Shown here: positions 13,878 through 24,664 of the stretch, piece by piece | Numbering within the stretch: the stretch's first letter is position 1 | Layout of the letters: each line of letters starts with the position of its first letter | NCBI RefSeq assembly: GCF_002105155.1 | Contig: NW_019028993.1 | Location: 744,001 to 808,000, forward strand | Reading direction: 5' to 3' | DNA length: 64,000 nt | Origin: Lobosporangium transversale | Lineage: Eukaryota > Mortierellomycota > Mortierellomycetes > Mortierellales > Mortierellaceae | The notes under the pieces: generated by a model | Database searches by the model: none | Told to the model about the DNA's origin: nothing | What the model saw: only the letters and a program-made list of their open reading frames with translations | Made by a program: the position numbers and the translations under genes

Positions 13878-14743
13878 CAGTGCTTCTAAGATGGAGCAAG
13901 ATAGATTATATTAATTCAGGCGGCTTGTTGCATTTATAGTTTTGTGACCAAAATTATGGTCCTACCAGGAACAGAGGAAACTGAAAAGTATTTGCTTTCT
14001 GGAGCTGGCGATGCCACGATCCGCGTGTGGGAGTTTCTGAAGGGCAAAGAGATCCAAACATTCGATATCCGTGAGGCATTAGGTTTGCCCCCAGCAGAAG
14101 AAGATGCTGAAGAGGATCTGACAGTCTTCTCGTTTTCCATCTGTAGTATCAAGAAGCATATTGCTGTCATCATGGAAAAGTAAGAACTTGGTCGTTTAAT
14201 TTTCTTTATACTCCAAAGCAAGGAAGGCACTAAGCGGCTGAGCAACCGATACAGCCACTCACCTTGGCCATTCTTTTCTCTACTCTATGGTAACGTACCT
14301 CATGATCTTGTAGAGAGTCTAGATTATTGATCTTGCAGTGGAATGAGGAAGCAGCCAAGGTTGAGCTGTTCAAGATCCTAGAGCTCGAGGGAAAGCCATT
14401 ATCTGTTGAATATGACCGCTCAGGAAATTTGTGGACGTCTGTTGTCCCAGAAAAAAGCAAGACCGATCTCGTCTCCGTGTTCAACAGGGAGTACATGCAG
14501 CAGGAAGATATTACAAAATATATCAACGTCTTTGGTTCGAAAACTGTTCAAACTATTCCAGATCTGTTCAACACTGAAGAACTGAGAAAACATACGACTG
14601 ACTGGCGCGAGTTAAAGAAGGCTCGCGAAGAAAAAGAGGCAGCTCGTTTGGCAGGAGATCCTGATGCACCATTATCCAAGAAGAGAAGAAAGAACAAAAA
14701 TTCCAGAAAGATTCCTGAAACCACACCAACAACTTCAGCATAA
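12599..14743 (+). CDS. TRM82: tRNA (guanine-N7)-methyltransferase non-catalytic WD40 subunit
   Basis: WD40 partner of the Trm8/METTL1 methyltransferase, which makes m7G46 in tRNA; the animal homologue is WDR4. Seven exons give a clean frame: 12599-12693, 12887-13105, 13240-13326, 13448-13583, 13706-13818, 13940-14179 and 14314-14743 (440 codons, 439 aa). Diagnostic pieces are [17 protein letters not shown], a DKFGDVY strand, [28 protein letters not shown] and [10 protein letters not shown]. An Asp-rich insert (about ten Asp) follows the third exon junction. The C terminus is Lys/Arg-rich ([11 protein letters not shown]), a possible nuclear signal. Introns 2, 4 and 5 carry long T runs (13208-13232, 13653-13677, 13848-13877). 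The first exon is short but matches the family N terminus in position and phase. Confidence 0.92.
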
Positions 14744-14805
14744 ATAAATCTTTTTTTTTCTGTATTTGTAATTTTGAATTATCAATGTTCTATCCAGCAA
14801 AATAG

Positions 14806-14836
<31 letters not shown>

Positions 14837-14937
14837 CGTAGACGATTTTTCTTTATTTTGTTACTGTAGGAAGGTTCAAGGGAGTGGAGCAAGAGGGGAA
14901 GGTTACAGAGATGAAGTAGTCTTAAAAGAGAACCACT
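14744..14937. other. Convergent spacer with T29 run
   Basis: The spacer between the TRM82 stop and the ATP synthase subunit k stop contains a T run at 14808-14836. Nothing else is visible. Confidence 0.5.
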
Positions 14938-15617
14938 TTAAACATTGTGCTTGTGATCCTCCTCAGCAGCCCTGATGAACTCGCGGATGAAGGCTGCCTC
15001 GTCCTGGGAAGAAGCATGAATGACGTTAGCAGGAGCCTCCTTTTTAGTCATCTTCGAGGCAATGATGGGGGTTGCAACGGCAGCATAAGTGGCAAGGGCC
15101 AACTAAAGATATAAACAGTGAACAGAATAGAAAAAAAAATGCGTTAAGTGAAAGGCGGCTCAGTTGAGAGGACATATTGAGCTAACTCAAGGGTGTACGC
15201 TTCAGATAATAGTAACGTTGCATCCACTGTAAGTATAGCTATTATTTGTCCTGCTTTCATGGAGCATGATCTGTCATATTTCATATTGCATATAGGACAT
15301 GTGTATTTTTGTGGACATGTTCAAGAGTTTGAGACATTGCACATTAATTGGATCATCGAGAGAGGATAACAACCGCTCTTCCAGAGTTCTTTTTGATGCT
15401 GCATTAAGGGTTGGAGTGTCAAGCATCTTTTTTTTTAATAAAGTGCTACAGATTGTGATCCGAGATTATCCGTTGAGGTTGATCCATGTTGTGAAAAGCA
15501 AAAAAAAAAGATCACAGTAGTAAGTGATATTATGGGAAGAGAGAATGAAAGAGAGAACAGGAAAGATACCTTGTAGGTGGGGACGGCACGACCAAAGACA
15601 ATGTATTCAGCTCCCAT
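14938..15617 (-). CDS. ATP19: Mitochondrial F1Fo ATP synthase subunit k
   Basis: Small inner-membrane subunit associated with ATP synthase dimers in fungi. Two exons, 15617-15570 and 15102-14938, join in phase 0 to give 71 codons (70 aa), close to the yeast protein length of 68. The N terminus reads MGAEYIVFGRAVPTYK and matches the family start (Met-Gly-Ala, then Gly-Lys/Arg before the membrane span). A single hydrophobic helix follows (LALATYAAVATPIIA), then an acidic-basic tail with EAAFIREFIRAAEEDHK. The 467-bp intron is larger than the tiny exons, so ORF-only annotation would miss this gene. Confidence 0.87.
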
Positions 15618-16473
15618 GGTGATGGTTTGGATGGATGAATGAAGGATAAGTTTGATGGATGGAGGATTGGCCCTGACATCATCCTGTCACCGCTTTATTT
15701 TCGTCACGGTAGTTAAGGGTTTTAAATCAAGCCACACAGACGCGTCTCGAATCAGTCTTGACTATGGAAAAAATATTCGTCCTCGCATCCACATTTCTCT
15801 GTCTCTCTATCTGCCTTGCTTACCACAACTGGGAGCCGTATTTCTCAGTGATATTCCCACCTTTCTTTATTTCCCTTCCCAATGTGCCACTTCAATCATT
15901 TAACCCACTTGGGCAGGCTCCAGAACTCAAGGGAAGGAAAGTCCACAACAGATTCTTCCGAATAACCCACCCCAAGGTACCATGGGCATATCGGAAGGCG
16001 ATGGGCACTGGTGTTCGCTACTACTTCATCTACTTATCTCTTTCTTTTGAGCTTGAACCCTTCACATCGTCATATGGCTAGATAGAGGAGCTATTATCAA
16101 CTCCATAGCGCTTTCATGCCTATGGCATGTCACTTCAATGCATTATTCCTTCATCATTGGGTAAGGCAAACGAAAGCCTCTATTTAGAGCATTATCCTCC
16201 TTTCCCTAAATGACCTAGTTGAGAGTGAGCTAAGGCTAGTTATGATTTTAGACACATGAGCACAAGTAGTTGGCTATCAACTTCGAAGGCCGCTATTGAC
16301 GATAGAACATATGAGGCTACTATGGCAATATCCCCTTGTAGTGAGCGACAAACGTATTTGAAGATGAGACATTCAGTATGAACGCAAACATGTGGTGTCA
16401 TATAAAAAGTATATGCTGTTGGAAAATAAACATTTGCACAGCATCTGCTTGTGGTTACACAAGTTGGTCATGA

Positions 16474-16510
<37 letters not shown>

Positions 16511-16587
16511 GCAAGAGCTGCCGTTAAAGCAATGGACATTAAAAATGATTTAATTTATTCTTGAAAATGAAAAGAACCTGATGCTTA
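15618..16587. other. Intergenic region, mostly unassigned
   Basis: Nearly 1 kb lies between the subunit k start and the metallophosphoesterase stop. It contains one possible small ORF (listed separately) and a T run at 16477-16506. I see no transposon or RNA gene. Confidence 0.5.
15764..16081 (+). CDS. Hypothetical small protein (doubtful)
   Basis: An ORF of 105 codons from ATG 15764. Its first third is hydrophobic (IFVLASTFLCLSICLAY, signal-peptide-like), and its middle is a basic segment (KGRKVHNRFFRITHPKVPW). The pyrimidine-rich stretch ending TTGGGCAG at about 15914 looks like a splice acceptor, so the real gene, if any, could begin further upstream and use only the second part. It diverges from the subunit k gene. 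I do not recognise the family. It may be a chance ORF. Confidence 0.22.
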   Translation: MEKIFVLASTFLCLSICLAYHNWEPYFSVIFPPFFISLPNVPLQSFNPLGQAPELKGRKVHNRFFRITHPKVPWAYRKAMGTGVRYYFIYLSLSFELEPFTSSYG

Positions 16588-18111
16588 TCATACTTCTGTT
16601 CTTGAATGCAAAACGAATGCATCTAGACGTGACCCACAATCAGCATCATAAACTTCCCAGATCAACCGACGATCGCCAGTGACCTTCATGAGGACATAAT
16701 GGTGTCGAAACTTGGTCTTGCCAGCCTTCCAAACTGAATAATCCTCGACTTGCTCTGTGTCTAATGCGCCACCGGCACCACCAATGACAGTATAGACCAT
16801 GTAGTCATCTTGACCACGCATGTAATTGTGTTGATGGCCCGAAATCACCAGGTCAACATTATGCTGCTGAAATAGAGGTACATATCGTGTTCTAACGAAT
16901 GATCCCCATTGCTTTTCTCCCTTGTTCTCCCAGGCATTCTTCTCCCAGTACTGTGTGTAAGGCGAAATATGGACCAAGACCAGCCTGAACCATGCTTTTC
17001 TAGAAGCCTCTGATTTGAGCTCCTCTTCCAGCCAACGATCCTGTTCACGGCTGTCAAGGTTTGAATCAAGAACAATAAACCGAATGCCAGCAACAGTATA
17101 GGCATGCCATGTACGCCTGCCAGTGTAATGATAGAGTCCCTGAGGATCATAATCATGATTACCATGGGTGTAGATCAGAGGTGTCGTCTGACCAATTTTA
17201 AAGTACGAGAGTGGCGAAGCAAAATCTGTCTGCCAATTGTCGAGTGAATTGTAGTCCTGTACGGCATCGCCAGCATGGATAAGATAATCTATTTTGTGAT
17301 GCTCTGTCATGGCCTTGAGAACTTTGATAAACTGAGCGACTTCACATTGATTGTCGGACACGGCCCCAAAGCGAGCGATCTCTCGATCAGCCAGCAGAGG
17401 TGGGTTAGGTAAGTGTGAAAATGTATAAGATCGGAAAAGGTGCGACATAGCCCTCGGAGGATTGATGGAGTAAGTGATATTACTGTTGACGGAGGGCATT
17501 CCAGAAATTGTGGCAGTGTAAACAACATGCAGTTTGTCGATAGAAAGAAAACTGGTCATGGCTTGACCGACATTCCCGATGTTGCCACTGTCCATACGAT
17601 TTGACGAAGTAGAAGAGGAGGAGACCCAAGTAAGTCCCATGTCAGGCAATTTGCAGTTCATCTCCCAAATCACCAAAACTGTTGAAGTGTCCTTGACGAA
17701 CAGCATCGGGTCTTTACGATAAGAACAGCGCTTGACATCCCAATTAAACGCCCAGTTCTTGATCTTGAAGCCAGCGATGGCAGACCAGGTTGACATGTCC
17801 TGAAAATAAAGATAGACCAAGAATGCGTAGAGACCAAGGCCTAAGATGATGGGGTAGCGGATTTGGCGACGCCTCCTTGGGATAAAAGAAAGAATCTTAT
17901 CAATCCGGTCTGAGAGGGTGCTGTTTGGTCCATGGAGCATCATTGGATGACGGCTATGAAATCTAGCACTCAAGCCCGTCCCCGTTGCTGAAGGAGGAGT
18001 TGCAATGATGGTTGGTTGGACGTTGGTGGAGATGGGCGCCGGTGCAGGCATGCTCTGCCGTCGCTGATGTTGCCTCCCCATGCCAGTTTTGCTCGCACTG
18101 ATGTTTGACAT
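16588..18111 (-). CDS. Membrane-anchored calcineurin-like metallophosphoesterase
   Basis: Single-exon gene of 507 aa. A transmembrane helix lies at about residues 86-103 (IILGLGLYAFLVYLYF) after a basic, Pro/Ser-rich cytoplasmic N terminus, predicting a type II membrane protein with a lumenal or extracellular catalytic domain. Metal-binding motifs appear in the family order: FGAVSDNQ (a variant of the first DxH motif), LIHAGDAVQDY (GDxxxD-like), YTHGNHDYD (GNHD), LVLVHISPYTQY and VISGHQHNYMR (GHxH). This is purple-acid-phosphatase/metallophosphoesterase superfamily. The first His of DxH is replaced by Gln, which also occurs in some subfamilies. Substrate is unknown. Confidence 0.85.
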   Translation of the reverse strand: MSNISASKTGMGRQHQRRQSMPAPAPISTNVQPTIIATPPSATGTGLSARFHSRHPMMLHGPNSTLSDRIDKILSFIPRRRRQIRYPIILGLGLYAFLVYLYFQDMSTWSAIAGFKIKNWAFNWDVKRCSYRKDPMLFVKDTSTVLVIWEMNCKLPDMGLTWVSSSSTSSNRMDSGNIGNVGQAMTSFLSIDKLHVVYTATISGMPSVNSNITYSINPPRAMSHLFRSYTFSHLPNPPLLADREIARFGAVSDNQCEVAQFIKVLKAMTEHHKIDYLIHAGDAVQDYNSLDNWQTDFASPLSYFKIGQTTPLIYTHGNHDYDPQGLYHYTGRRTWHAYTVAGIRFIVLDSNLDSREQDRWLEEELKSEASRKAWFRLVLVHISPYTQYWEKNAWENKGEKQWGSFVRTRYVPLFQQHNVDLVISGHQHNYMRGQDDYMVYTVIGGAGGALDTEQVEDYSVWKAGKTKFRHHYVLMKVTGDRRLIWEVYDADCGSRLDAFVLHSRTEV

Positions 18112-19365
18112 TGCAAACTATATGAGAATGTGTTGAAAAGTAGGCAGGAAAAAAAAGGAGAGGGTGAGGGAGTTCCAAAGAGAGCGCAATGTTCTCTGAA
18201 GGAATGAGAAAAAAAAAAAAAAAAAAAGATCAATACGTTCGGATCGCCATCTGCATCGTTTTCATTCATTTTGATAAACTAGTGAATAAGGTTCGGCATT
18301 TTTTTTTTTTTTTTTTTTCCTCAGATGTTGGCTCTTACCCTTGGTTGATGCTGATGAATGTGACAAGAGAAAAAAAAAAAAAAAAAAAAAAAACCAGAGA
18401 TGGAGAATAGAGCGAAAGAAAGGGAAGGAGCAGTTGAACGAAAAGAACAAAGAAGGTACAGAGAGAGAGCATGAGAGCCCCCATCCTCTGGGAGATTGGT
18501 GCATGTGTCTAGTGGTCTAGTGGTACAGCAATGTCAATCTGTATGAGAAATTATCTGTGAAAGAGGCTTTGAGCCATTTAATAACATTTATTGTACTCCC
18601 AATGTGTAAAAAGAATCATCCTTATTAACTTTGTTTTTCTCTTCATAATTCATACTCACAGCTAGAGTAGATACAAGTCATCCTTCAGCTTACCACAATA
18701 CCGCAATTCCCAAAGGTCCTGCTGGGGGAATGTGGCCAGATCTATGTGGGCAGTATACCCATAGAGCCTTAAAGCTGTAAAGCGATCTACTTTTGGTGGA
18801 TGGGATATCAAGTACATTTTGGGCTGGATAGTTTTTCAGTTTCAGATGTATCACCTTGAGACATTTTGGTGTTCCACCACGTTGAGTCTCGGACAGAGAA
18901 AAGAGACGCGTATTTCAGACTAGGCACAACCAACGTTGACAGACTCCGCAATCACTACAATTGTGATGTTCAACGCTCGGTCCCTGTCCATTTCTTTCCC
19001 TTTGCTGTGCCTTTTTCTTTCTTTCTTTCTTTCTTTTTGTACCTTGGAAAGTAGATTGACATATGCTAGAAATAACACAGATGAAATGATGTAAACAAAG
19101 CATGATCCGCTCCTTGTCCATGTGCTCCTAGTTGGACATTCCCTTCTCTTCTAATCCTTGAATCTTTGGAATGGCCTATTTCGCGCAGAAGGTTGTCCCA
19201 AAATCAGCTCCCCCTACTTCACTCCTTTTCATATTAAATATTCATAGATCTTCTTCATCTTGTGTTGATTTCCTTGCTCCTCTTCTCTCTTTCTCTTTCT
19301 CCTGGATTTTTACCTGCCTTCCTTATATCCTTTTCGCTCTATCAGTCGTACTTTTACCGTCAAAC
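18112..19365. other. Long intergenic region between divergent genes
   Basis: About 1.25 kb between the metallophosphoesterase start (-) and the alpha/beta-hydrolase start (+). It holds several A/T runs (18210-18227, 18299-18318, 18370-18392) and a (TTTC) microsatellite at about 19014-19035. A pyrimidine-rich leader precedes the hydrolase ATG. No gene is supported. Confidence 0.5.
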
Positions 19366-20522
19366 ATGTCCGTCAGTCCACAAACAGCTCTCATCATGCA
19401 GTCCATGTCTCAACCCAAAAGACGTGGTACGCTCGCATTTCCCATTCGTAACCTGCGTCGCTATTTGCACCTAATCTCCCAGCAAATCACTGTTGGTGCG
19501 TCTTTAATCATCAAACATCCATTCACGCCACCTCCTTGCCCTACATGGCCGTTACATTTGATACTTTTCATAGCCATGGTAAAAACCGCTACCGCTATGA
19601 AAGAGCATATTGCCGAGGATGTTCCGGATATTCGCAGGGCGCTCGACACATTCTTTTATTACCTGCCCAAACTGCCCCAGATGAGGATCGTGCCATTCAA
19701 AGTGCCGATCCCCACTCATGGTCGTGGATTACCCAGCATGCTAGAGCCGTTGGAACAATTAGAGACAGGCCACCGTATCGTCCCCGGTCAGTGGGTCGCA
19801 GACCGGGCAGTCTGGGATAACGTCATGGCGATGCCATTGGCTAGCTCGGCAAAAAAGTCCAAAGATCCATATGCGGCACGGGAGGGGGAAAAAATCATTT
19901 ATTTTACGCATGGAGGTGGATATTTCATCTGCAGCTCCGACACGCATCGTGAGATGCTCTGGAGGATATCTAGAGCCACTGGAAGGCGTATCTTTGGTAG
20001 GGACAAAATCTTTATGGTCTTTGCTTTTCACAATATCATGTTTACGAAAGACTGATATTTTTTTTTTCCTTCCATTCGATCATACATGCATATGCTGTTG
20101 ATGATGACAGCTGTGGATTATAGACTTGCTCCAGAGCATCCATACCCGGCAGCGGTACAGGATGCTTTGCATGCTTTTCTCCATTTGACCGATCCAAACG
20201 GGCTAGGGTTTAGTCCTGAGAACGTTACAGTTTCAGGCGATTCAGCAGGCGGGGGACTTGCCATTGCAATGATGATGTACCAACGCGACCATGGTTTGCC
20301 AATGCCTTCTAAAGCCATCTTACTCTCTGTAAGTTTCAACTCGGTTGGAATAGAGCTCCTAAAAAAAAAAAAAAGAAACCAAAGACAAAGTGTGGGAGAG
20401 TGACGCATTGATTGATTGAATAACAAGCCACATTCTAGCGTCCATTTGATGAAGAAGTGGATTGTAGGAATTGTGATACCCCTGGATAAAAAGAACGATA
20501 TAGCATTTTAACATGTCATGCC

Positions 20523-20554
<32 letters not shown>

Positions 20555-21255
20555 CACTTCCTTAGCCATGGCTTGATCTTACCATGACCTGCGAGTCGTG
20601 GGCCAGTGATTCATTAGACTACTTGCCCGCGCGATTTAATATGGACCATAGCTTCAATCCAATTTTATTTTATTGTTCAGGACGTGACAAGATCAAGACA
20701 CTTGCCAAACACCCATACCTTTCCCCACTTTGGGGCAATCTTGAGGGCCTCCCGCCACTTTTAATTCAATGTGGTGAGGCGGAGCGGCTCCTAGATGAAT
20801 GCATCCTATTCACTTTCAAAGCTGGTGGATGGTTTGGCTCATATGACAAGCTTCCATTCCAACCAGAGTCCATAGGCCGAACTCAAGATCGAAAAAAAGT
20901 AGAGCTTGAGTTGTATCCACACATGGTCCATGTTTTTCAGATAATCCCATTTCTACCGGGTACAGAACTGGCCTTACAAAGGATGTTGGAGTTTATGCAG
21001 CGCCATGAGTCCACGAAGGATGAGAAGATGCGGATGCAAGGATTGACATATAACGCGAATATCTCAGTACCAGTATCGACGCAAATTGTAATGAATGAAA
21101 CATTGGGGATGATGGAGGACAGTGAAGAAGATACCTTGACCAAATTGGCATTATGTCCTTTGGATAAGCTTCCATTGCTTCTTCAATTGCACGAAGATGA
21201 TGCTCGATTGGAGGCATTCGAAGGCATAAACGATATTGTGCCGTGCGAGGCATAG
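19366..21255 (+). CDS. Alpha/beta-hydrolase, hormone-sensitive-lipase (HSL/GDXG) family
   Basis: Predicted esterase or lipase. Exons 19366-19996, 20111-20328 and 20566-21255 give 513 codons. The oxyanion-hole motif HGGGYFI (end of exon 1), VDYRLAPEHPYPAAVQD and the nucleophile motif SGDSAGGG (Gly-x-Ser-x-Gly) are all present. ELYPHMVHVFQ supplies the catalytic His, and the acid is probably Asp in the CGEAERLLDE segment. The N-terminal 100 residues include a hydrophobic helix (PLHLILFIAMV) that may anchor the enzyme to a membrane. ATG 19366 is chosen. An in-frame ATG at 19171 would add 65 mainly hydrophobic residues encoded by a pyrimidine-rich, UTR-like stretch. Introns contain A13 and T30 runs. 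Confidence 0.85.
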
Positions 21256-21961
21256 AAATCATATTGTTGCAGGAGTGATGTACTTGCGTCAATATACCAA
21301 CTGTAGAACTGTATAGAAAGACAAGAGCGTAAAGTGCTACCTTTAAATATTAAAAAGTCAATGCGTCAACCTTTACGCGCGTTTGAGAAAAATTTATGGT
21401 TTCAAATGCTGTCTCGTGTGACAAGTGACAAGTGGCAATTTATAATGCAATTCTTTCATCACTGGGTATTGTGGGTATTGATTTAGGACTGAAAATGAAG
21501 CCATTCGACCCCACTTTGTCCATTTTGATCTAACGAAAAAGAAAAATGATCTAAACTTTTTGCTTCCTGCTTCTTGCTTCTTGTTCCCATTGTTTGTCTA
21601 AATTACGTTGTTCTACGCCGAAATGACATTTTCATTATCGAACAAAAAGGGTAAATGAATGCTTCACAACGAAGCTTTTAGGCTGTGAACTAAAAAATGC
21701 TAAAAACGACAGTTGTTTTTATTGACTTTACCTCAGGTGTAAAAGGCCTATCGGCTTTTGTTGCAACTTCCCCAGCCCTGTCGTTCAATTCGTTCAATGT
21801 CAATTATGCATGGATCACAAATAAAGTTTTATTTGTGTTCACATCCACTCATCTATCCCACTTCTTTTTTTTTTTTTTTTTTTTTTTTCCTCTTATCTCT
21901 GCTCTCCTCTCCTCCTCTCTTTTTTACTTTCATTTACCATCCATTTTCATCTATTGTAACA
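21256..21961. other. Intergenic region upstream of galactokinase
   Basis: A 706-bp spacer with a TTGCTTCCTGCTTCTTGCTTCT-like short repeat near 21560-21583, a T23 run at about 21866-21888, and a CT-rich leader directly before the galactokinase ATG. No gene is supported. Confidence 0.5.
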
Positions 21962-23518
21962 ATGACTTCTCCCATCATTCCTCTCATCGATGACATCTCT
22001 ATTCTCTATTCTGAGCCAAAGTTAGACGCTGCTCGCGCTCGTTGGGCCGACCTTGTCTCTCAGTTCGAACAACTCTATGGTCGCGTGCCTGATTTCATTG
22101 CCCGCTCGCCTGGTCGTGTGAACCTCATTGGTGAACATATTGACTATGCTGGTTTCGGCGTCTTACCCATGGCTATCGAAAATGACTGCCTAATCGCTGT
22201 CGCGGTCGATCATACCAATAACAAGGTCCAACTCGCAAATGTTAACAGCAAGAAATATCCTACGCTTGAATTCACACCGAAACCTAGACAGGAAGGCTAT
22301 GTCTCTATTAATCCTGAAGAACACGTCTGGAGTAATTACTTTTCTGCTGGTTATCGTGGTATCCTTGAGGAACTTCGTATTGAACAGCCCAAGGGAATGC
22401 TTTGCCTTATGAGCGGAACTGTCCCTACAGGTGCAGGACTTTCCTCTTCTTCTGCCTTTGTCTGCTGTGCTGTCAATGCTACTGTCAAGGCTCAAGAGTC
22501 CCTACTGGAGAAGAGTAAGATGCCTTCGGCGCATGAGCTCGCCATTATTTCTATTCGCTCTGAACGTTACGTCGGCACTATGGGTGGCGGCATGGACCAA
22601 GCCTGCTCTATTCTCTCTAAACCTCAATCAGCTCTTTTCATCGAGTTTCATCCTGTCCTCAAGGTCACACCTGTCTTTTTCCCTACAACTCAGCCACCCA
22701 TCGCTTTTGTGATTGCAAACACAATGGTCACCTCAGATAAGGCAGTGACAGCTCCTGTTCGATACAACCTACGAGTAGTCGAGACACGAGGCGCTGCCAG
22801 AATCCTGGCACTTGCGTTAGGTATCCCAATCCCAGCCTCAGGAAAATTGCATTTGAAACAGGTCTTGGATGCACATTTTGAGAACATTGGTTACCAAGCT
22901 GCAGGCAAGACCGAGGCGGAGGCCGAAATCGAAAAGCTGGCGGAAATGACCCAGATTGTTGAGCGTGTCTTGGGAACAGAGGAGATTCGATCCGGTATCA
23001 GCTTTGAAAAGATGTGTGAATTGGCCGATATTAGCAAAGATGAATTCACTAGACTATATATCCATCAACAGATCCGTGCGGACACATTCCATTTGTATCG
23101 CCGAGCCAAACATGTCTACAGTGAAGAGAAACGTGTAGTACAGTTTAGGGATACCTGTGAAAAATCCATGAAAAACCAGGATTTGGCTTCAGAGACTCTT
23201 TTTTCACAGCTGGGTGATCTCATGAATGCTTCGCAGGATTCTTGCCACAAACTGTATGACTGCTCATGCGATGAACTTGAAGAGCTGACGGCACTGGCGC
23301 GTCGCGCAGGCGCCTATGGTTCAAGACTGACAGGCGCAGGGTGGGGCGGTGCAACAATCTCGCTGATCACAGAGGACAAAGTACCAGCGTTTATCGCGTA
23401 CTTGAAGAAGGAGTTCTATGCTAAGCACTATCCTGACCTGGGAGGCGCCGAGCTCGATCGCGCAATTTTTGCCACCGCACCCTCCAGTGGAGCTGCAACC
23501 TTTGTTGGACGCATTTAA
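21962..23518 (+). CDS. GAL1: Galactokinase
   Basis: Cytosolic GHMP-family kinase that phosphorylates galactose at C1, the first committed step of the Leloir pathway. Intronless, 518 aa, typical length for the fungal enzyme. The galactokinase signature GRVNLIGEHIDYAGF lies at about residues 47-61. The ATP-binding motif is GTVPTGAGLSSSSAFVCC, the third motif region is YVGTMGGGMDQACSI, and the C-terminal GHMP motif is GSRLTGAGWGGATISL. ATG 21962 follows a long pyrimidine tract and aligns with the usual family start. An upstream in-frame extension through poly-T would add an unlikely Phe-rich leader. No GAL7 or GAL10 gene is adjacent. Confidence 0.95.
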   Translation: MTSPIIPLIDDISILYSEPKLDAARARWADLVSQFEQLYGRVPDFIARSPGRVNLIGEHIDYAGFGVLPMAIENDCLIAVAVDHTNNKVQLANVNSKKYPTLEFTPKPRQEGYVSINPEEHVWSNYFSAGYRGILEELRIEQPKGMLCLMSGTVPTGAGLSSSSAFVCCAVNATVKAQESLLEKSKMPSAHELAIISIRSERYVGTMGGGMDQACSILSKPQSALFIEFHPVLKVTPVFFPTTQPPIAFVIANTMVTSDKAVTAPVRYNLRVVETRGAARILALALGIPIPASGKLHLKQVLDAHFENIGYQAAGKTEAEAEIEKLAEMTQIVERVLGTEEIRSGISFEKMCELADISKDEFTRLYIHQQIRADTFHLYRRAKHVYSEEKRVVQFRDTCEKSMKNQDLASETLFSQLGDLMNASQDSCHKLYDCSCDELEELTALARRAGAYGSRLTGAGWGGATISLITEDKVPAFIAYLKKEFYAKHYPDLGGAELDRAIFATAPSSGAATFVGRI

Positions 23519-23694
23519 AATTAATAATGATAATGATAAATTAAATCACGTGCATCCATTTATGTTTCACCTCTGTTTGTGTCTGAGAAAAAAGAAACTT
23601 GGCTTGTTCCTGACAATGACCAATCTTTCATTTATGCCTCCATTTTATTTTTTTTTTATTTTTCTATTCATTCTCCTAAAATTCTACATTAGCC

Positions 23695-24331
23695 ATGGAT
23701 TTAAAACGTATCAATGCTCTTATCCGAGACATTCCCGACTTTCCAAAACCGGGTATTCTGTTCAAGGACATCTTTCCATTGTTTCAGGATCCAATCGCTG
23801 TTGAAATGGTGATCACTCATATTGTGAACCATATCAATACATCCTTTGACAAGAAGATTGATGTTATTGTAGGTCTGGATGCTCGTGGTTTCCTTTTCGG
23901 TCCTATTATTGCTATGCGTCTTGGTGCCGCATTTGCCCCCGTCCGCAAGGCTGGCAAGCTTCCTGGCACCACTATCCAAGTCGCATATGAGAAGGAATAT
24001 GGCACTGTAATTCAACACGCACGATTTTTTTTTTCTTTTTTTCTTTTCATCTTTCGTTTATACTGTCTTTCAGTATCCTTCTAACTTTTTTTTTATATAT
24101 ATTATTTTTTTGTAGGACTTATTCGAGATGCAGTGTGACTCAATTAAGCCTGGTCAGAATGTGATTGTGATTGATGACTTGATTGCAACTGGTGGAAGCG
24201 CTAGGGGTGCTCAGGAACTGATTGAAAAGATGCGCGGCAATGTCTTATCTTTCATCTTCTTGATTGAACTTGAGTTTTTAAAGGGCAAGGACATCCTTAA
24301 AGCCCCTGTCTACTCCATGATCAAGGCTTGA
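23695..24331 (+). CDS. APT1: Adenine phosphoribosyltransferase
   Basis: Purine salvage enzyme converting adenine and PRPP to AMP. Exons 23695-24006 and 24116-24331 join in phase 0 to give 176 codons (175 aa), a typical length. Visible family marks are IPDFPKPGILFKDIFPL near the N terminus, GLDARGFLFGP, RKAGKLPG and the PRPP-binding loop VIVIDDLIATGGSA at about residues 120-133. The single intron (24007-24115) ends in a T-rich tract. The start lies only 176 bp after the galactokinase stop on the same strand. Confidence 0.95.
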
Positions 24332-24387
24332 AATGACATTGAGAATATAGAGGACATAGAAGACGTTGAATGTTGAAAGGGTACAAG

Positions 24388-24426
<39 letters not shown>

Positions 24427-24664
24427 AAATGACATAAAAGCATTGAGTGCAAGTGCAAAATGCAAAAATAAACAAAGATATAAAATAAAAAAATAGTGAA
24501 AGCTGGCGCTGGTAGACTCTTTACTATTGCTGAAGCTGTGTCGAGATCTAAAAAATTTTATGCCCCCATCTCTACTTTTTACGAACATAAAACAGGGTAT
24601 ATCCATGCTCGGACTAATGGAAGATAAAAGAAAGAGAGAGATAAATATGAGAGTCATTAGTATT
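24332..24664. repeat. Convergent spacer with A31 homopolymer
   Basis: The stretch between the APRT stop and the deubiquitinase stop holds an A run at 24390-24420. Nothing else is visible. Confidence 0.5.

Noticed and set aside
18510-18545. tRNA-like TCTAGTGGTCTAGTGGTA sequence
   Set aside because: It resembles an A box, but no anticodon arm, T arm or B box follows, so at most a relic.
21758-21961. Longer galactokinase N terminus from 21758
   Set aside because: It would read through a T run giving a poly-Phe leader; the family start matches ATG 21962.
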